64,000 bases of DNA from Rhodobacteraceae bacterium UBA6213 (GCA_002421605.1 DISJ01000012.1:1-64000); one strand, 5' to 3'; counted from the stretch's first letter, positions 34,782 to 43,877 are shown. The notes: generated from the letters alone by a model not told the origin. A program made the numbers and translations.

Positions 34782-36226
34782 CCGTGACCGCGCTCTGGTT
34801 TGACCCGACCGAAATGCTGATCGACGGGCGCTGGGTGAAACCCACCGATACGCTGCCCGTCGAAAACCCCTCGACCGGCGAAGTGGTGGCCGAGATTGCA
34901 CGCGGCAAAGAACCAGAGATTTACGCGGCCGTAGCAGCCGCCGAGGCGTCACTGACAGGCGAATGGGGCCGCATGAGCGCGACCGAGCGGGGCCGCGTGC
35001 TGGCACGGATCGGGCAAGCGGTTGCGGCGCGTGCCGACGATCTGGCAGAGATCGAAGCGCAGGATGTGGGCAAACCGCTGAAACAGGCGCGCGCCGATGC
35101 GCTGGCGCTGGCGCGCTACATGGAATTTTACGCGGGCGCGGCCGACAAGGTGATGGGCGAAACCATCCCCTATCTGCCCGGCTACACCGTTTACACGCTG
35201 CGCGAGCCGCACGGGGTGACGGGGCATATCGTGCCTTGGAACTATCCGATGCAGATCATCGGGCGCTCGGTCGGCGCGGCTTTGGCGATGGGCAATGCTG
35301 CCGTGCTGAAACCGGCGGAAGAAGCTAGCCTGACCGCGCTCGCCTTTGCCCGCATCGCCGTCGAGGCGGGGCTACCCGCTGGCGCACTGAACGTGGTGCC
35401 GGGGCTTGGCGAAGAGGCAGGCGCGGCGCTGAGCGGGCATGCCCGCGTGCGCCATCTTTCGTTTACCGGCTCGGTCGGCGTGGGCGCGCTGGTGCAGGCT
35501 GCGGCGGCGCGCAATATTGTGCCGGTGACGCTGGAACTGGGCGGCAAGTCGCCGCAACTGGTCTTTGGCGATGCCGATCTGGCCAAGGCGTTGCCGTTTC
35601 TGGTGAACGCGGGCATCCAGAACGCAGGGCAAACCTGCTCTGCCGCGTCGCGGATACTGGTCGAGCGGTCGCGCTACGGCGAGGTGGTCGAGGCGATGGC
35701 GGCGCGCTATAGCGCGCTGCGGGTTGGACCGGCACTGGGCGACCACGACCTTGGGCCGCTGATTTCAGCGCGGCAAAAGGCGATTGTTGAAGGTTATTTC
35801 GCGATTGGCTCTGATCTGACGATTGCAGCCGAGGGGCAGATTGTGGCCGATGCACCGGCAGGTGGGCACTATATGGCCCCGCGCCTTTTGGCCGATGTGC
35901 GCCCCGGTCATCGGCTGGCGCAGGAAGAGATTTTCGGGCCCGCGCAGGTGATCATTCCGTTTGACGACGAGGCCGAAGCGCTGGCGATTGCCAATGGCAC
36001 CGATTACGGGCTTGTGGCCGCCGTCTGGAGCGAGAATGGCGCGCGGCAAATGCGGCTGGCGCGGGGTTTGCGCGCGGGCCAAGTGTTCCTGAACAACTAC
36101 GGCGCGGGCGGTGGGGTTGAACTGCCGTTTGGCGGGGTTGGCAAATCGGGCCACGGCCGCGAAAAGGGGTTCGAGGCGCTCTATGGATTTTCGGTGCTGA
36201 AAACGGTGGCGGCAAGCCACGGGTAG
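34778..36226 (+). CDS. Aldehyde dehydrogenase family protein
   Basis: 482 aa NAD(P)-dependent aldehyde dehydrogenase. The catalytic Cys is in GQTCSAASR (about residue 287), the general-base Glu in TLELGGKSP (about 252), with LSFTGSVGVG and a C-terminal FGGVGKSGHGREKG. The ATG at 34778 overlaps the ATPase stop (ATGA), so it is translationally coupled to the transporter; the frame's earlier in-frame start is discarded. Context says it oxidises an aldehyde derived from the imported compound. The substrate (e.g. an amino- or hydroxy-aldehyde) cannot be told from the sequence. Confidence 0.92.
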   Translation: MTVTALWFDPTEMLIDGRWVKPTDTLPVENPSTGEVVAEIARGKEPEIYAAVAAAEASLTGEWGRMSATERGRVLARIGQAVAARADDLAEIEAQDVGKPLKQARADALALARYMEFYAGAADKVMGETIPYLPGYTVYTLREPHGVTGHIVPWNYPMQIIGRSVGAALAMGNAAVLKPAEEASLTALAFARIAVEAGLPAGALNVVPGLGEEAGAALSGHARVRHLSFTGSVGVGALVQAAAARNIVPVTLELGGKSPQLVFGDADLAKALPFLVNAGIQNAGQTCSAASRILVERSRYGEVVEAMAARYSALRVGPALGDHDLGPLISARQKAIVEGYFAIGSDLTIAAEGQIVADAPAGGHYMAPRLLADVRPGHRLAQEEIFGPAQVIIPFDDEAEALAIANGTDYGLVAAVWSENGARQMRLARGLRAGQVFLNNYGAGGGVELPFGGVGKSGHGREKGFEALYGFSVLKTVAASHG

Positions 36227-36311
36227 GCCTTGCGGCTAATGTTGCCTCAGCCGCACCCGCAAAGATGCCGCTGAGACATTTAGGGCAATGCCCGAACCGA
36301 CGGGCAAGACA

Positions 36312-37010
36312 TCACACCGAGCGCGTGATACCGCCATCCACCCGCAGGTTCTGCCCGGTGATGTAACCAGCATCCGCCGAAGCAAGAAAGCTGATGACCC
36401 CGGCAATTTCGCTCATCGTGCCATACCGCCCCATCGGGATCTGCGCGCGCCGCTCTGCCTTTTCAGGCAGGCTGTCGATATAGCCGGGCAACACGTTGTT
36501 CATGCGGATATTTTCGGCCGCATAATGATCTGCAAACAGTTTGGTAAAGGCGGCAAGCCCGGCGCGGAACACGCCCGAGGTGGGGAAGGTCGGGTCCGGT
36601 TCGAACGCCGCGAAGGTCGAAATGTTGATGATGGCACCGCCGCCTTGCGCCTGCATGATCGGTGTCACCAGACGCGCCGGGCGCACGGCGGACAGGAAAT
36701 AGACCTCCATCCCCTTGTGCCAATCTTCATCCGGGATTTCGAGCACCGGCGCGCGCGGCCCGTGACCTGCGCTATTCACCAGCACATCGATGCGGCCCCA
36801 TTTGGCCATTGCGGCATCGACAATGCGCGCAACGTCGCCCTGCACGAGATTCGAGCCGGTCACACCAATACCGCCCAGTGCCTTGGCCAGCGCCTCGCCC
36901 TTGCCCGAGGACGAAAGGATGGCGACCTTGAAGCCATCGGCTGCCAGCCTGCGTGCCGCCGCAGCGCCCATACCGCTACCGCCCGCAGTGATCAGTGCAA
37001 CCTTGTCCAT
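36312..37010 (-). CDS. SDR-fold protein with degenerate active site
   Basis: 232 aa with a clear short-chain dehydrogenase fold: cofactor motif LITAGGSGMG (7-15), VNSAGH in place of NNAG (about 79-83), Ser131 in IINISTF, and a C-terminal YITGQNLRVDGGITRSV. The position of the catalytic YxxxK is FPTSGVFRAGLAAF, where Ser145 replaces Tyr and Arg149 replaces Lys. It may be a pseudoenzyme or use another residue; the tail is intact, so it is not a frameshift. GAGGAGAG precedes the start. Divergent from another SDR gene with an active-site-normal product. Confidence 0.85.
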   Translation of the reverse strand: MDKVALITAGGSGMGAAAARRLAADGFKVAILSSSGKGEALAKALGGIGVTGSNLVQGDVARIVDAAMAKWGRIDVLVNSAGHGPRAPVLEIPDEDWHKGMEVYFLSAVRPARLVTPIMQAQGGGAIINISTFAAFEPDPTFPTSGVFRAGLAAFTKLFADHYAAENIRMNNVLPGYIDSLPEKAERRAQIPMGRYGTMSEIAGVISFLASADAGYITGQNLRVDGGITRSV

Positions 37011-37132
37011 TGTTCTCTCCTCGGTTCAAAAAGTCGGGGGAGCATGGCAGAGCGGGTGGGAGGGTGCAACTACGCCCTTGCCTTCGCCGCGCCAGTTGGC
37101 AGGTTGGGGTTACACGGCAAATCGGAGGCATC

Positions 37133-37873
37133 ATGCGACTTCAAGGCAAAACGGCGATCGTTACCGGCGCGGGTTCGGGCTTTGGCGCAGGCATCGCGCG
37201 CCGCTTCGCGGCAGAAGGCGCGCGGGTAATGCTGGCCGACATCAACGCCGCCGCAGCCGAAGCGGCGGCAAGCGAATGTGGCGGCCGTGCGCAGGTGGTG
37301 GATGTAAGCCGCGACGCGAGCGTAGCCGAGATGGCGGCGGCGGCCATGGCGGCATGGGGGCAAATCGACATTCTGGTAAATAACGCAGGCATCACGCATC
37401 TGCCGCAACCGATGGAAGAGGTGAGCGAGGCCGAGTTCGACCGCATCCTCGCCGTCAACGCCAAGTCCGTATACCTGACCGCGCGCCATATCGTGCCGCT
37501 CATGAAGGCTGCGCGGCGGGGGGCCATTCTGAACGTTGCTTCAACCGCCGGGGTCAGCCCGCGACCACGGCTAAGTTGGTACAACGCCTCAAAAGGCTGG
37601 ATGATTACCGCAACCAAGTCGATGGCGGTAGAGCTGGCACCGTTCGGGGTGCGGGTAAACGCGATCAATCCGGTGGCAGGCGAGACGCCCTTGCTCAAAA
37701 GCTTCATGGGGCAAGACACGCCCGAAATACGCGCGAAGTTTCTGGCAACGATTCCGCTGGGGCGGTTTTCGACGCCCGAAGACATGGCAAATGCCGCGCT
37801 CTATCTGTGTTCGGACGAGGCGAGCATGGTGACGGGCGTTGCGATGGAGGTTGACGGCGGGCGCTGCATCTGA
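37133..37873 (+). CDS. SDR-family oxidoreductase (classical)
   Basis: 246 aa with all classical SDR elements: TGAGSGFG (11-18), LVNNAGITHL, Ser137 in NVASTAG, Tyr150 and Lys154 in LSWYNASKGW, and a C-terminal GVAMEVDGG. NAD(P)-dependent alcohol/ketone interconversion; likely 3-ketoacyl-reductase or alcohol dehydrogenase type, but the substrate cannot be assigned. ATG 37133 follows CGGAGG by five bases. A P1 peptidase gene follows 59 bp later on the same strand. Confidence 0.92.
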   Translation: MRLQGKTAIVTGAGSGFGAGIARRFAAEGARVMLADINAAAAEAAASECGGRAQVVDVSRDASVAEMAAAAMAAWGQIDILVNNAGITHLPQPMEEVSEAEFDRILAVNAKSVYLTARHIVPLMKAARRGAILNVASTAGVSPRPRLSWYNASKGWMITATKSMAVELAPFGVRVNAINPVAGETPLLKSFMGQDTPEIRAKFLATIPLGRFSTPEDMANAALYLCSDEASMVTGVAMEVDGGRCI

Positions 37874-37932
37874 CGCGCCGTGGGGCTTTGCACCCCGCCC
37901 CTGAAACGATTGACCAAGACAAGGTAGGCCAT

Positions 37933-38925
37933 ATGAAACCGGGCAAGCGCAACCTGATCACCGATGTAGAGGGGCTTTGGGTCGGCAATGCCGATGACAG
38001 CGCCGTGCGAACCGGTGCCACGGTGCTTTTGGGGGCGCGGCCGTTCGTGGCCGCCGTGCATGTGATGGGCGGCGCACCGGGCACGCGCGAGACGGACCTG
38101 CTGGCCCCCGACAAGCTGGTGCAAGAGGTCGACGCGCTGGTACTGGCGGGGGGGTCGGCCTTTGGGCTCGACGCGGCGTCGGGCGTGGCAGACGGCTTGC
38201 GCGCGGCGGGGCGCGGGTTTGAGGTGGGCGGTATGCGGGTACCGATCGTGCCCGGCGCGATCCTGTTTGATCTGCTGAACGGCGGCGACAAGGGCTGGCA
38301 CGAAAACCCCTACAAGCGACTGGGGCGCGAGGCGCTGGCGGCAGCGGCAGCGGAGTTTGCGCTTGGTTCGGCCGGGGCCGGATATGGCGCGATGACCGGC
38401 AGCTGGAAAGGTGGGCTCGGCTCGGCCTCACTGGTGCTGGAGTGCGGCATCACGGTGGGCGCGCTGGTGGCGGTCAACGCGCTCGGGTCAGTGACCGTGG
38501 GCGATGGGCCACAATTCTGGGCGGCCCCGTGGGAGATGGGGGGCGAGTTCGGCGGGTTGGGCCTGCCCCCACGCTTTGATGCCGGGCACGAGCCGAGCCC
38601 GCTGAAGCGCATGGGCGAGGCCACGACGATTGCCATCGTGGCGACCGATGCAGCGCTTACGCAAGCGCAGGCACAGCGGCTTGCCACCGCCGCGCACGAT
38701 GGTATGGCGCGCGCTATTGTGCCAAGCCACACCCCGTTTGACGGCGATCTGGTCTTTGCAGCAGCCACTGGCGCAAAACCCCTGAGCGATGCGATGGTGC
38801 AGCCCTTCGTGCTGGGCCACGGGGCAGCCACCTGCCTTGCCCGCGCGATTGCGCGCGCGGTCTATGAGGCGCGCCCGATGCCGGGTGATCTGCAACCCGC
38901 ATGGGCAGACCGCTTTAGCCGATAA
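37933..38925 (+). CDS. P1-family (S58/DmpA-like) self-processing peptidase
   Basis: 330 aa. The family order is intact: GGAPGTRETDLL (about 47-57), LAGGSAFGLDAASGVADGLR (71-90), VPGAILFDLLNGGDK (about 106-120) and the cleavage site EATTIAIVATDAAL. Autocleavage before Thr231 would expose the N-terminal nucleophile of the beta-chain. Known relatives are aminopeptidases, beta-peptidyl aminopeptidases and amidases. ATG 37933 follows AGGTAGG. It lies beside peptide-uptake genes and ends 11 bp inside the oppositely oriented alpha/beta hydrolase gene. Confidence 0.9.
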   Translation: MKPGKRNLITDVEGLWVGNADDSAVRTGATVLLGARPFVAAVHVMGGAPGTRETDLLAPDKLVQEVDALVLAGGSAFGLDAASGVADGLRAAGRGFEVGGMRVPIVPGAILFDLLNGGDKGWHENPYKRLGREALAAAAAEFALGSAGAGYGAMTGSWKGGLGSASLVLECGITVGALVAVNALGSVTVGDGPQFWAAPWEMGGEFGGLGLPPRFDAGHEPSPLKRMGEATTIAIVATDAALTQAQAQRLATAAHDGMARAIVPSHTPFDGDLVFAAATGAKPLSDAMVQPFVLGHGAATCLARAIARAVYEARPMPGDLQPAWADRFSR

Positions 38926-39688
38926 GCGCGTTCAGCAGGGGCGATTGGGCAGCCAGCCCTTCGATCACGTCGAAGTGGTGGCGGTCGGGTTCGACCGTCA
39001 GCGGCACACCCCACGCGGTGGCCAATGCCCCGGCTTGGGCCAGAAAAGCCGGCCGCTCTGCGCCGCCCACCCAAACGCGAACATCCATGCCCGCGCGGCG
39101 CGGCAGGTAGACCGGGCTTTCAGCGGCAACCTCGGCAGCGTCGAGCCGCAGGTCGGCCTGCATTTCGGTCAGCATCAATGGCGAAAGATCGGCCACGGGC
39201 GAGATCGGCAGCACCCGCACCACGCGGGCCGCCAGCGCCTCGGGCAGAAGATCGGCGCAGGCCATGCGGGCCGCAAGGTGGCCACCTGCAGAATGGCCCG
39301 CAATATGGATGGGCCCAGCCACACGAGTTGCAAGCAGGCGCACCGCCTGCGCAACCTCGGCCGTTATCGCGCCAATCCGCGCGGCGGGGGCCAACGTATA
39401 GGCGGGCAGCGCAACCGCATAGCCCGCCGCCAAGCCACCTGCAGCAAGATGCGAGAAATCGTCAGGGCCAAGGCGCAACCAGTAGCCGCCATGCACAAAC
39501 ACCACGAGGCCATGCGGCGCCCCCTTGGGGTGAAAGAGATCAACCCAGTTGCGCACCGCTGGCCCATAGGTCAGCCGCTCTGGCGGATGGCGCAGGCGAA
39601 ACGCGGCGGCGTCGGCCTCCCAGCGCGGCGCATAGGAATCCCCCCCCGGAATGAACGCCGAATTGGTGTAAGCCCGGTCCATGCCCAT
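38915..39688 (-). CDS. Alpha/beta hydrolase (HSL / arylformamidase-like)
   Basis: 257 aa. The oxyanion-hole motif VFVHGGYW (66-70) and nucleophile elbow AGHSAGG (Ser133) resemble arylformamidase/hormone-sensitive-lipase-type hydrolases; His237 or His238 in EPDRHHFDVIEG completes the triad. It could hydrolyse an N-formyl or ester bond, but no tryptophan-catabolism gene is adjacent. A GAGGAAAG Shine-Dalgarno precedes ATG 39688; a second ATG at 39682 is also possible. Overlaps the P1 peptidase end tail to tail by 11 bp. Confidence 0.85.
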   Translation of the reverse strand: MGMDRAYTNSAFIPGGDSYAPRWEADAAAFRLRHPPERLTYGPAVRNWVDLFHPKGAPHGLVVFVHGGYWLRLGPDDFSHLAAGGLAAGYAVALPAYTLAPAARIGAITAEVAQAVRLLATRVAGPIHIAGHSAGGHLAARMACADLLPEALAARVVRVLPISPVADLSPLMLTEMQADLRLDAAEVAAESPVYLPRRAGMDVRVWVGGAERPAFLAQAGALATAWGVPLTVEPDRHHFDVIEGLAAQSPLLNALIG

Positions 39689-39784
39689 GCCGCTTTCCTC
39701 TCGTTTGCCGTCGTCCGATTGCTGGACAAGCGCGCGCCCGCGTGCTTTTGCTCTAGCGTAACCACGCGCCTACTGGAGGAAACC

Positions 39785-41263
39785 ATGCTCGACACCGCCA
39801 CCGACCTCAAGAGCCTCTTGCAAGACCCTAGCCTGCTGGCCAACCGTGCCTTTGTTGCGGGTGAATGGATCGAGGCTGATGATGGCACGACCTTTCCTGT
39901 CACCAACCCGGCGCGCGGCGATGTGATCTGCGAAGTGCCCAACCTTGGGCGCGCTGAGACCGCCCGCGCCATCGCGGCCGCCCATGCAGCGATGAAGGAA
40001 TGGGCAGCGCGTACCGGCAAGGAACGTGCCGCGATCATGCGCAAATGGTTCGAGCTGATGATGGCCAGCCAGAACGATCTTGGCCTGATCCTGACGGCCG
40101 AAATGGGCAAGCCCTTGGCCGAAGCAAAGGGCGAGGTCGCCTATGGCGCAAGCTTCATCGAATGGTTCGGAGAAGAGGCCAAGCGCGTTTACGGCGAAAC
40201 CATCCCCGGCCACATGCGCGACAAGCGCATCACGGTAATCAAGCAGCCAATCGGGGTGGTCGGCTCGATCACGCCGTGGAACTTTCCCAACGCGATGATA
40301 ACCCGCAAATGCGGCCCGGCACTGGCTGTGGGCTGCGGCTTTGTTGCGCGCCCGGCGGCGGAAACACCGCTGTCGGCACTGGCGCTGGCGGTTTTGGGTG
40401 AACGCGCGGGTCTGCCCAAGGGTATTTTGGCGGTAATCACCTCGAAGCGGTCCTCTGACATCGGCAAGGAGTTTTGCGAGAACCCGCTGGTGCGCAAGTT
40501 GACCTTCACTGGCTCGACCGAGGTTGGCCGCATCCTGCTGCGCCAGGCCGCCGATCAGGTGATGAAATGCTCGATGGAGCTTGGCGGTAACGCGCCCTTC
40601 ATCGTGTTTGATGACGCCGATCTTGATGCAGCGGTCGCGGGGGCGATGGCCTCGAAGTTTCGCAACAACGGCCAGACCTGCGTCTGCGCCAACCGCATCT
40701 ATGTGCAGGCCGGAGTCTATGACGCTTTCGCGGCAAAGCTGCGCGCGGCGGTGGCGAAAACCCGCGTCGGCGACGGGCTGCGCGATACGGTTGATTTCGG
40801 CCCGCTGGTCAACATGGCGGCTGTTGAGAAGGTCGAGCAACACATCGCCGATGCGCAATCCAAGGGCGCGCATGTTGAACTGGGCGGTCACCGCCACTCG
40901 CTTGGCGGGAACTTCTTTGAGCCGACGATTCTGACCGGGGTCACTGACGACATGATGGTGACCAACGAGGAAACCTTTGGCCCGCTAGCGCCACTGTTCA
41001 AGTTCGAGACTGAAGAAGAGGTAATCGCCAAGGCCAATGCCACGATCTTTGGCCTCGCCAGCTATTTTTACGCCCGCGATATCGGCCGCGTAACGCGCGT
41101 TCAAGAGGCGCTGGAATACGGCATCGTCGGGGTCAATACCGGGATCATCTCGACCGAGGTGGCACCCTTCGGCGGCGTCAAGCAATCGGGGTTGGGGCGC
41201 GAGGGCAGCCACCACGGCATGGAAGACTACCTTGAAATGAAGTATATCTGCCTCAGCATCTGA
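39785..41263 (+). CDS. gabD: Succinate-semialdehyde dehydrogenase, NAD(P)-dependent
   Basis: 492 aa ALDH closest in style to GabD. Key features are CSMELGGNAPFIVFDDADLD (Glu about 268), GQTCVCANR (catalytic Cys about 299) and the C-terminal PFGGVKQSGLGREGSHHGMEDY and MKYICLSI, both typical GabD endings. It oxidises succinate semialdehyde to succinate, as in GABA catabolism, and may accept related aldehydes. GGAGG immediately before ATG 39785. A DUF2267 gene follows 11 bp later, probably co-transcribed. Confidence 0.9.
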   Translation: MLDTATDLKSLLQDPSLLANRAFVAGEWIEADDGTTFPVTNPARGDVICEVPNLGRAETARAIAAAHAAMKEWAARTGKERAAIMRKWFELMMASQNDLGLILTAEMGKPLAEAKGEVAYGASFIEWFGEEAKRVYGETIPGHMRDKRITVIKQPIGVVGSITPWNFPNAMITRKCGPALAVGCGFVARPAAETPLSALALAVLGERAGLPKGILAVITSKRSSDIGKEFCENPLVRKLTFTGSTEVGRILLRQAADQVMKCSMELGGNAPFIVFDDADLDAAVAGAMASKFRNNGQTCVCANRIYVQAGVYDAFAAKLRAAVAKTRVGDGLRDTVDFGPLVNMAAVEKVEQHIADAQSKGAHVELGGHRHSLGGNFFEPTILTGVTDDMMVTNEETFGPLAPLFKFETEEEVIAKANATIFGLASYFYARDIGRVTRVQEALEYGIVGVNTGIISTEVAPFGGVKQSGLGREGSHHGMEDYLEMKYICLSI

Positions 41264-41274
41264 GGGGGCAACCT

Positions 41275-41733
41275 GTGCCTATGCCTTGGGCCTATCGCCA
41301 CGCCACAAAGGACTTCGCGGCATTTCTGGAAGACGCGAAGGATAAGCTAGGGCTGGAATCCGACAATATGGCTTACACGGCGGTGGATGGTGTGTTTCGC
41401 ACCTTCCGCCGCCGTCTGAGTTACGCCGAAGGCGTCGCCTTTGCACAGGTTCTGCCCGCCGTGCTACGCGCGATTTTCGTGCAAGACTGGCAACCCGAAG
41501 TGCCGCCACCGCCCTTTGGTGCGCGCGAGGTGATGGCGCGCGAAGCAATGGCGCTACGGCCCAACCACAACCTCACGCCGCCACACGCGATCGAGGCAGT
41601 GGCATGGGCGCTGCGCCGTGCGGTTGATCAGTCGGCGCTAGACCGGGTTCTAGGCGACCTGCCGCAGGGGGCGGCGGCCTTTTGGCGCGTCGATACAACC
41701 AACTCTGCGGTACTGGCGCGGCGGCTCGTATGA
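41275..41733 (+). CDS. DUF2267-family protein
   Basis: 152 aa helical, soluble protein of the DUF2267 family, whose function is unknown; the opening helix FAAFLEDAKDKLGLESDNMAYTAV and RRLSYAEGVAFAQVLPAVLR match it. The start is GTG 41275 with AGGGGG upstream at good spacing; the ATG six bases on is an alternative. It follows gabD by 11 bp, and a strong terminator overlaps its end. No catalytic motif visible. Confidence 0.75.
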   Translation: MPMPWAYRHATKDFAAFLEDAKDKLGLESDNMAYTAVDGVFRTFRRRLSYAEGVAFAQVLPAVLRAIFVQDWQPEVPPPPFGAREVMAREAMALRPNHNLTPPHAIEAVAWALRRAVDQSALDRVLGDLPQGAAAFWRVDTTNSAVLARRLV

Positions 41734-41735
41734 AA

Positions 41736-41767
41736 AAGGCCCGGGGTGCGTGCGCGCCCCGGGCCTT
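41736..41767. terminator. Terminator hairpin shared by convergent genes
   Basis: 11-bp perfect arms AAGGCCCGGGG/CCCCGGGCCTT around a GC-rich loop, right after the DUF2267 stop and before the convergent trcR gene. No clean T-run, so efficiency is uncertain. Confidence 0.6.
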
Positions 41768-41786
41768 GCAATCTGTGACCTTCGCC

Positions 41787-42551
41787 TTAGCGGCGCTTGC
41801 CGCCTTTTTTGTCTTCAGTTTCGTCTTCCTCATCATCCTCTGCCCCCTCGGGCAGGTTGAAGAAGGCATCGGCGTTCGAAAAGTCGCGCGGTGCGGAATA
41901 TTCCTCATCAACCACGCGGGTGACCGCCTCGATCCCGGCAATGCGCGCACTGGTGCCCATGGAAAGCGAGGTTTCGGTAGAAACCAGCTTGCGCCGCTCG
42001 TCGTCGGTCATCAGGCCGCCTTCAGCAGCCTTTTTCTTGGCGGCCTTCTGCACCTCGGCGTCAAGTTCGGTCTGCTTGCACAGGCCAAGCGCCACCGGGT
42101 CAATCGGCGTGATGTTGGCGATGTTCCAGTGCGAACGGTCACGAATGGAAGCGATGGTGGGCTTGGTGGTACCCACAAGCCGCGCGATTTGCGCATCGGC
42201 CAGTTCGGGGTGAAACTTCACCAGCCAGTAAATTGCCGCCGGGCGGTCTTGCCGCTTTGACAGCGGGGTATAGCGCGGGCCGCGACGCTTTTCTTCGCCA
42301 ATCGCGGCGGCGTTGAACTTGAGGCGCAACGAATAGGCCGGGTCGGCCTCGGCCTTGGCAATTTCGCCCTGATCAAGCTGGCTCGATGCAACCGGGTCAA
42401 AGCCTTTAACGCCAATGGCAACATCGCCGTCAGCAATGCCCTGCACCTCCAGCTCGTGCATACCGCAGAAATCGGCGATCTGCTTGAAGGTCAGAGTGGT
42501 GTTTTCGACCAGCCAAACGGCGGTTGCCTTGCTCATCAGGGGGCGTGTCAT
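41787..42551 (-). CDS. trcR: TrcR-type cell-cycle transcriptional regulator (DUF1013)
   Basis: 254 aa. The opening MTRPLMSKATAVWLVENTTL and the HTH-like segment FKQIADFCGMHELEVQGIAD belong to DUF1013, the family named TrcR in Caulobacter. A lysine-rich and acidic C-terminal tail (EDDEEDETEDKKGG) follows. It is broadly kept in alphaproteobacteria; the function as a cell-cycle regulator is known from the family, not from this sequence. AAGGAGAG precedes the ATG at 42551. Stands alone on its strand. Confidence 0.88.
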   Translation of the reverse strand: MTRPLMSKATAVWLVENTTLTFKQIADFCGMHELEVQGIADGDVAIGVKGFDPVASSQLDQGEIAKAEADPAYSLRLKFNAAAIGEEKRRGPRYTPLSKRQDRPAAIYWLVKFHPELADAQIARLVGTTKPTIASIRDRSHWNIANITPIDPVALGLCKQTELDAEVQKAAKKKAAEGGLMTDDERRKLVSTETSLSMGTSARIAGIEAVTRVVDEEYSAPRDFSNADAFFNLPEGAEDDEEDETEDKKGGKRR

Positions 42552-42673
42552 CGGATCTCTCCTTTACAAATCTCTCCCGGGCCGGGAAAACGGCTGCGGC
42601 CTTGGCCGCTATTCCATTCTTCGGGGGGAATTGAGGCCCATATACTCCCGATCCATCCGCGAGAAAAGCGAAA

Positions 42674-43309
42674 ATGCGTTTGCTGTTTTCCCTGCTGATC
42701 GCCCTAAGCGCCGCCCCTGCGCTGGCAGAAGGCGAACGCGCGGGCGATTTTGACTATTATGTGATGTCGCTGACCTGGTCGCCAAACTGGTGCGCGCTGA
42801 CGGGCGACGCCGAAGCCGACCCGCAGTGTGACGCGCGCCATGACTTCAGTTTTACGCTGCACGGGCTATGGCCGCAGTATGAAAGCGGCTGGCCCAGCTG
42901 GTGCCATACGGCAGAGCGCGACCCATCGCGCAGCGAAACCGCCGCCATGGCCGATATCATGGGCGGTTCCGGGCTGGCTTGGTATGAATGGCAAAAACAC
43001 GGTCGCTGCACCGGGTTTTCTGCGCAGCAATTTTTTGCTGCATCGCGGCAAGCTTATGAAAGTATTGTCATACCAGAGGTCTTTCAAAAACTCGACCGCG
43101 ATGTGCGCCTGCCCGCCTCGGTGGTGGAGGACGCGTTTATTGAGGTTAACAGCGCCCTGCAGCGCGACATGATCACCATCACCTGCGACAGGGGCATGAT
43201 TCAAGAGGCGCGCATCTGCCTGACCAAAGACCTTGCCCTGCGCCCCTGTGGCGCTGACACACTGCGCGACTGTCAGCTGCCAAACGCCTACATGGGCGCG
43301 GTGCGATAG
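42674..43309 (+). CDS. Secreted ribonuclease T2 family protein
   Basis: 211 aa. A signal peptide (LLFSLLIALSAAPALA, cleavage near 18-19) precedes an RNase T2 fold with both catalytic sequences: CAS I FTLHGLWPQ (His63) and CAS II WYEWQKHGRC (Glu105, His109). Cysteines at 40, 52, 77 and 112 fit the expected disulfides. T2 enzymes cut single-stranded RNA to 2',3'-cyclic products in the periplasm or outside. No inhibitor gene is next to it, in keeping with export. The Shine-Dalgarno (GAGAAAAGCG) is weak. Confidence 0.92.
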   Translation: MRLLFSLLIALSAAPALAEGERAGDFDYYVMSLTWSPNWCALTGDAEADPQCDARHDFSFTLHGLWPQYESGWPSWCHTAERDPSRSETAAMADIMGGSGLAWYEWQKHGRCTGFSAQQFFAASRQAYESIVIPEVFQKLDRDVRLPASVVEDAFIEVNSALQRDMITITCDRGMIQEARICLTKDLALRPCGADTLRDCQLPNAYMGAVR

Positions 43310-43318
43310 CAAACTGCC

Positions 43319-43786
43319 TCAGGGCTTTGGCGGAAGCATGTCTTCCATCAATGAAAGCTTGTGGTTGGCGGCCACTCCGGGCTTGTGCTGCGCCTCATTG
43401 CCGGACGCCGTGATCCATTCTTTTGCGGCGGCAAATTCACCAACAGGAAAAACGCGAACCGGACAGGCGATCAATGGCGCAGCCAAGGTGATGCCAAAGC
43501 GAATCCAGTCGCGATCTGTAACCACCGCGATGCGGGCAATTTTCGCAATATGCGTCAGCCCAAGCTTGGCATCGTCCCAGGCGGCACCCATCGACATCGA
43601 TTCAAATTGTGGCCCGAGCATGTAGAGCAGTTTGACCTTGCCCACCGCTTTGATCCGCGCCTTGACCAGCGGGACCAACACGGTTTCATAGTCTTGGGCA
43701 GTGATTCTTCCGATCGCAGAAATAGCGATGGTGTCGTGGGGATAGCCTTCAAGTATTTCGAAATAGTCACTTTGCGCTTTGGTCAT
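43319..43786 (-). CDS. STAS/SpoIIAA-like protein (DUF3478-type)
   Basis: 155 aa with a short alpha/beta fold typical of SpoIIAA-like STAS domains (PF11964 type): IAISAIGRITAQDYETVLVP and VKLLYMLGPQFESMSMGAAW. A family role in lipid or membrane association has been proposed; no enzyme motif is seen. ATG 43786 follows GAGGAGC; the longer frame starts inside the neighbouring quinone-reductase gene and is discarded. It ends convergently with the RNase T2 gene. Confidence 0.78.
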   Translation of the reverse strand: MTKAQSDYFEILEGYPHDTIAISAIGRITAQDYETVLVPLVKARIKAVGKVKLLYMLGPQFESMSMGAAWDDAKLGLTHIAKIARIAVVTDRDWIRFGITLAAPLIACPVRVFPVGEFAAAKEWITASGNEAQHKPGVAANHKLSLMEDMLPPKP

Positions 43787-43877
43787 GGCAATGCTCCTCG
43801 TCAGGACTGTAACAGCCAGTTGGCACTGGCCGCGCCCGAAACGCATATGGGGACGAGGTCGCAGATATCCGAATGGG

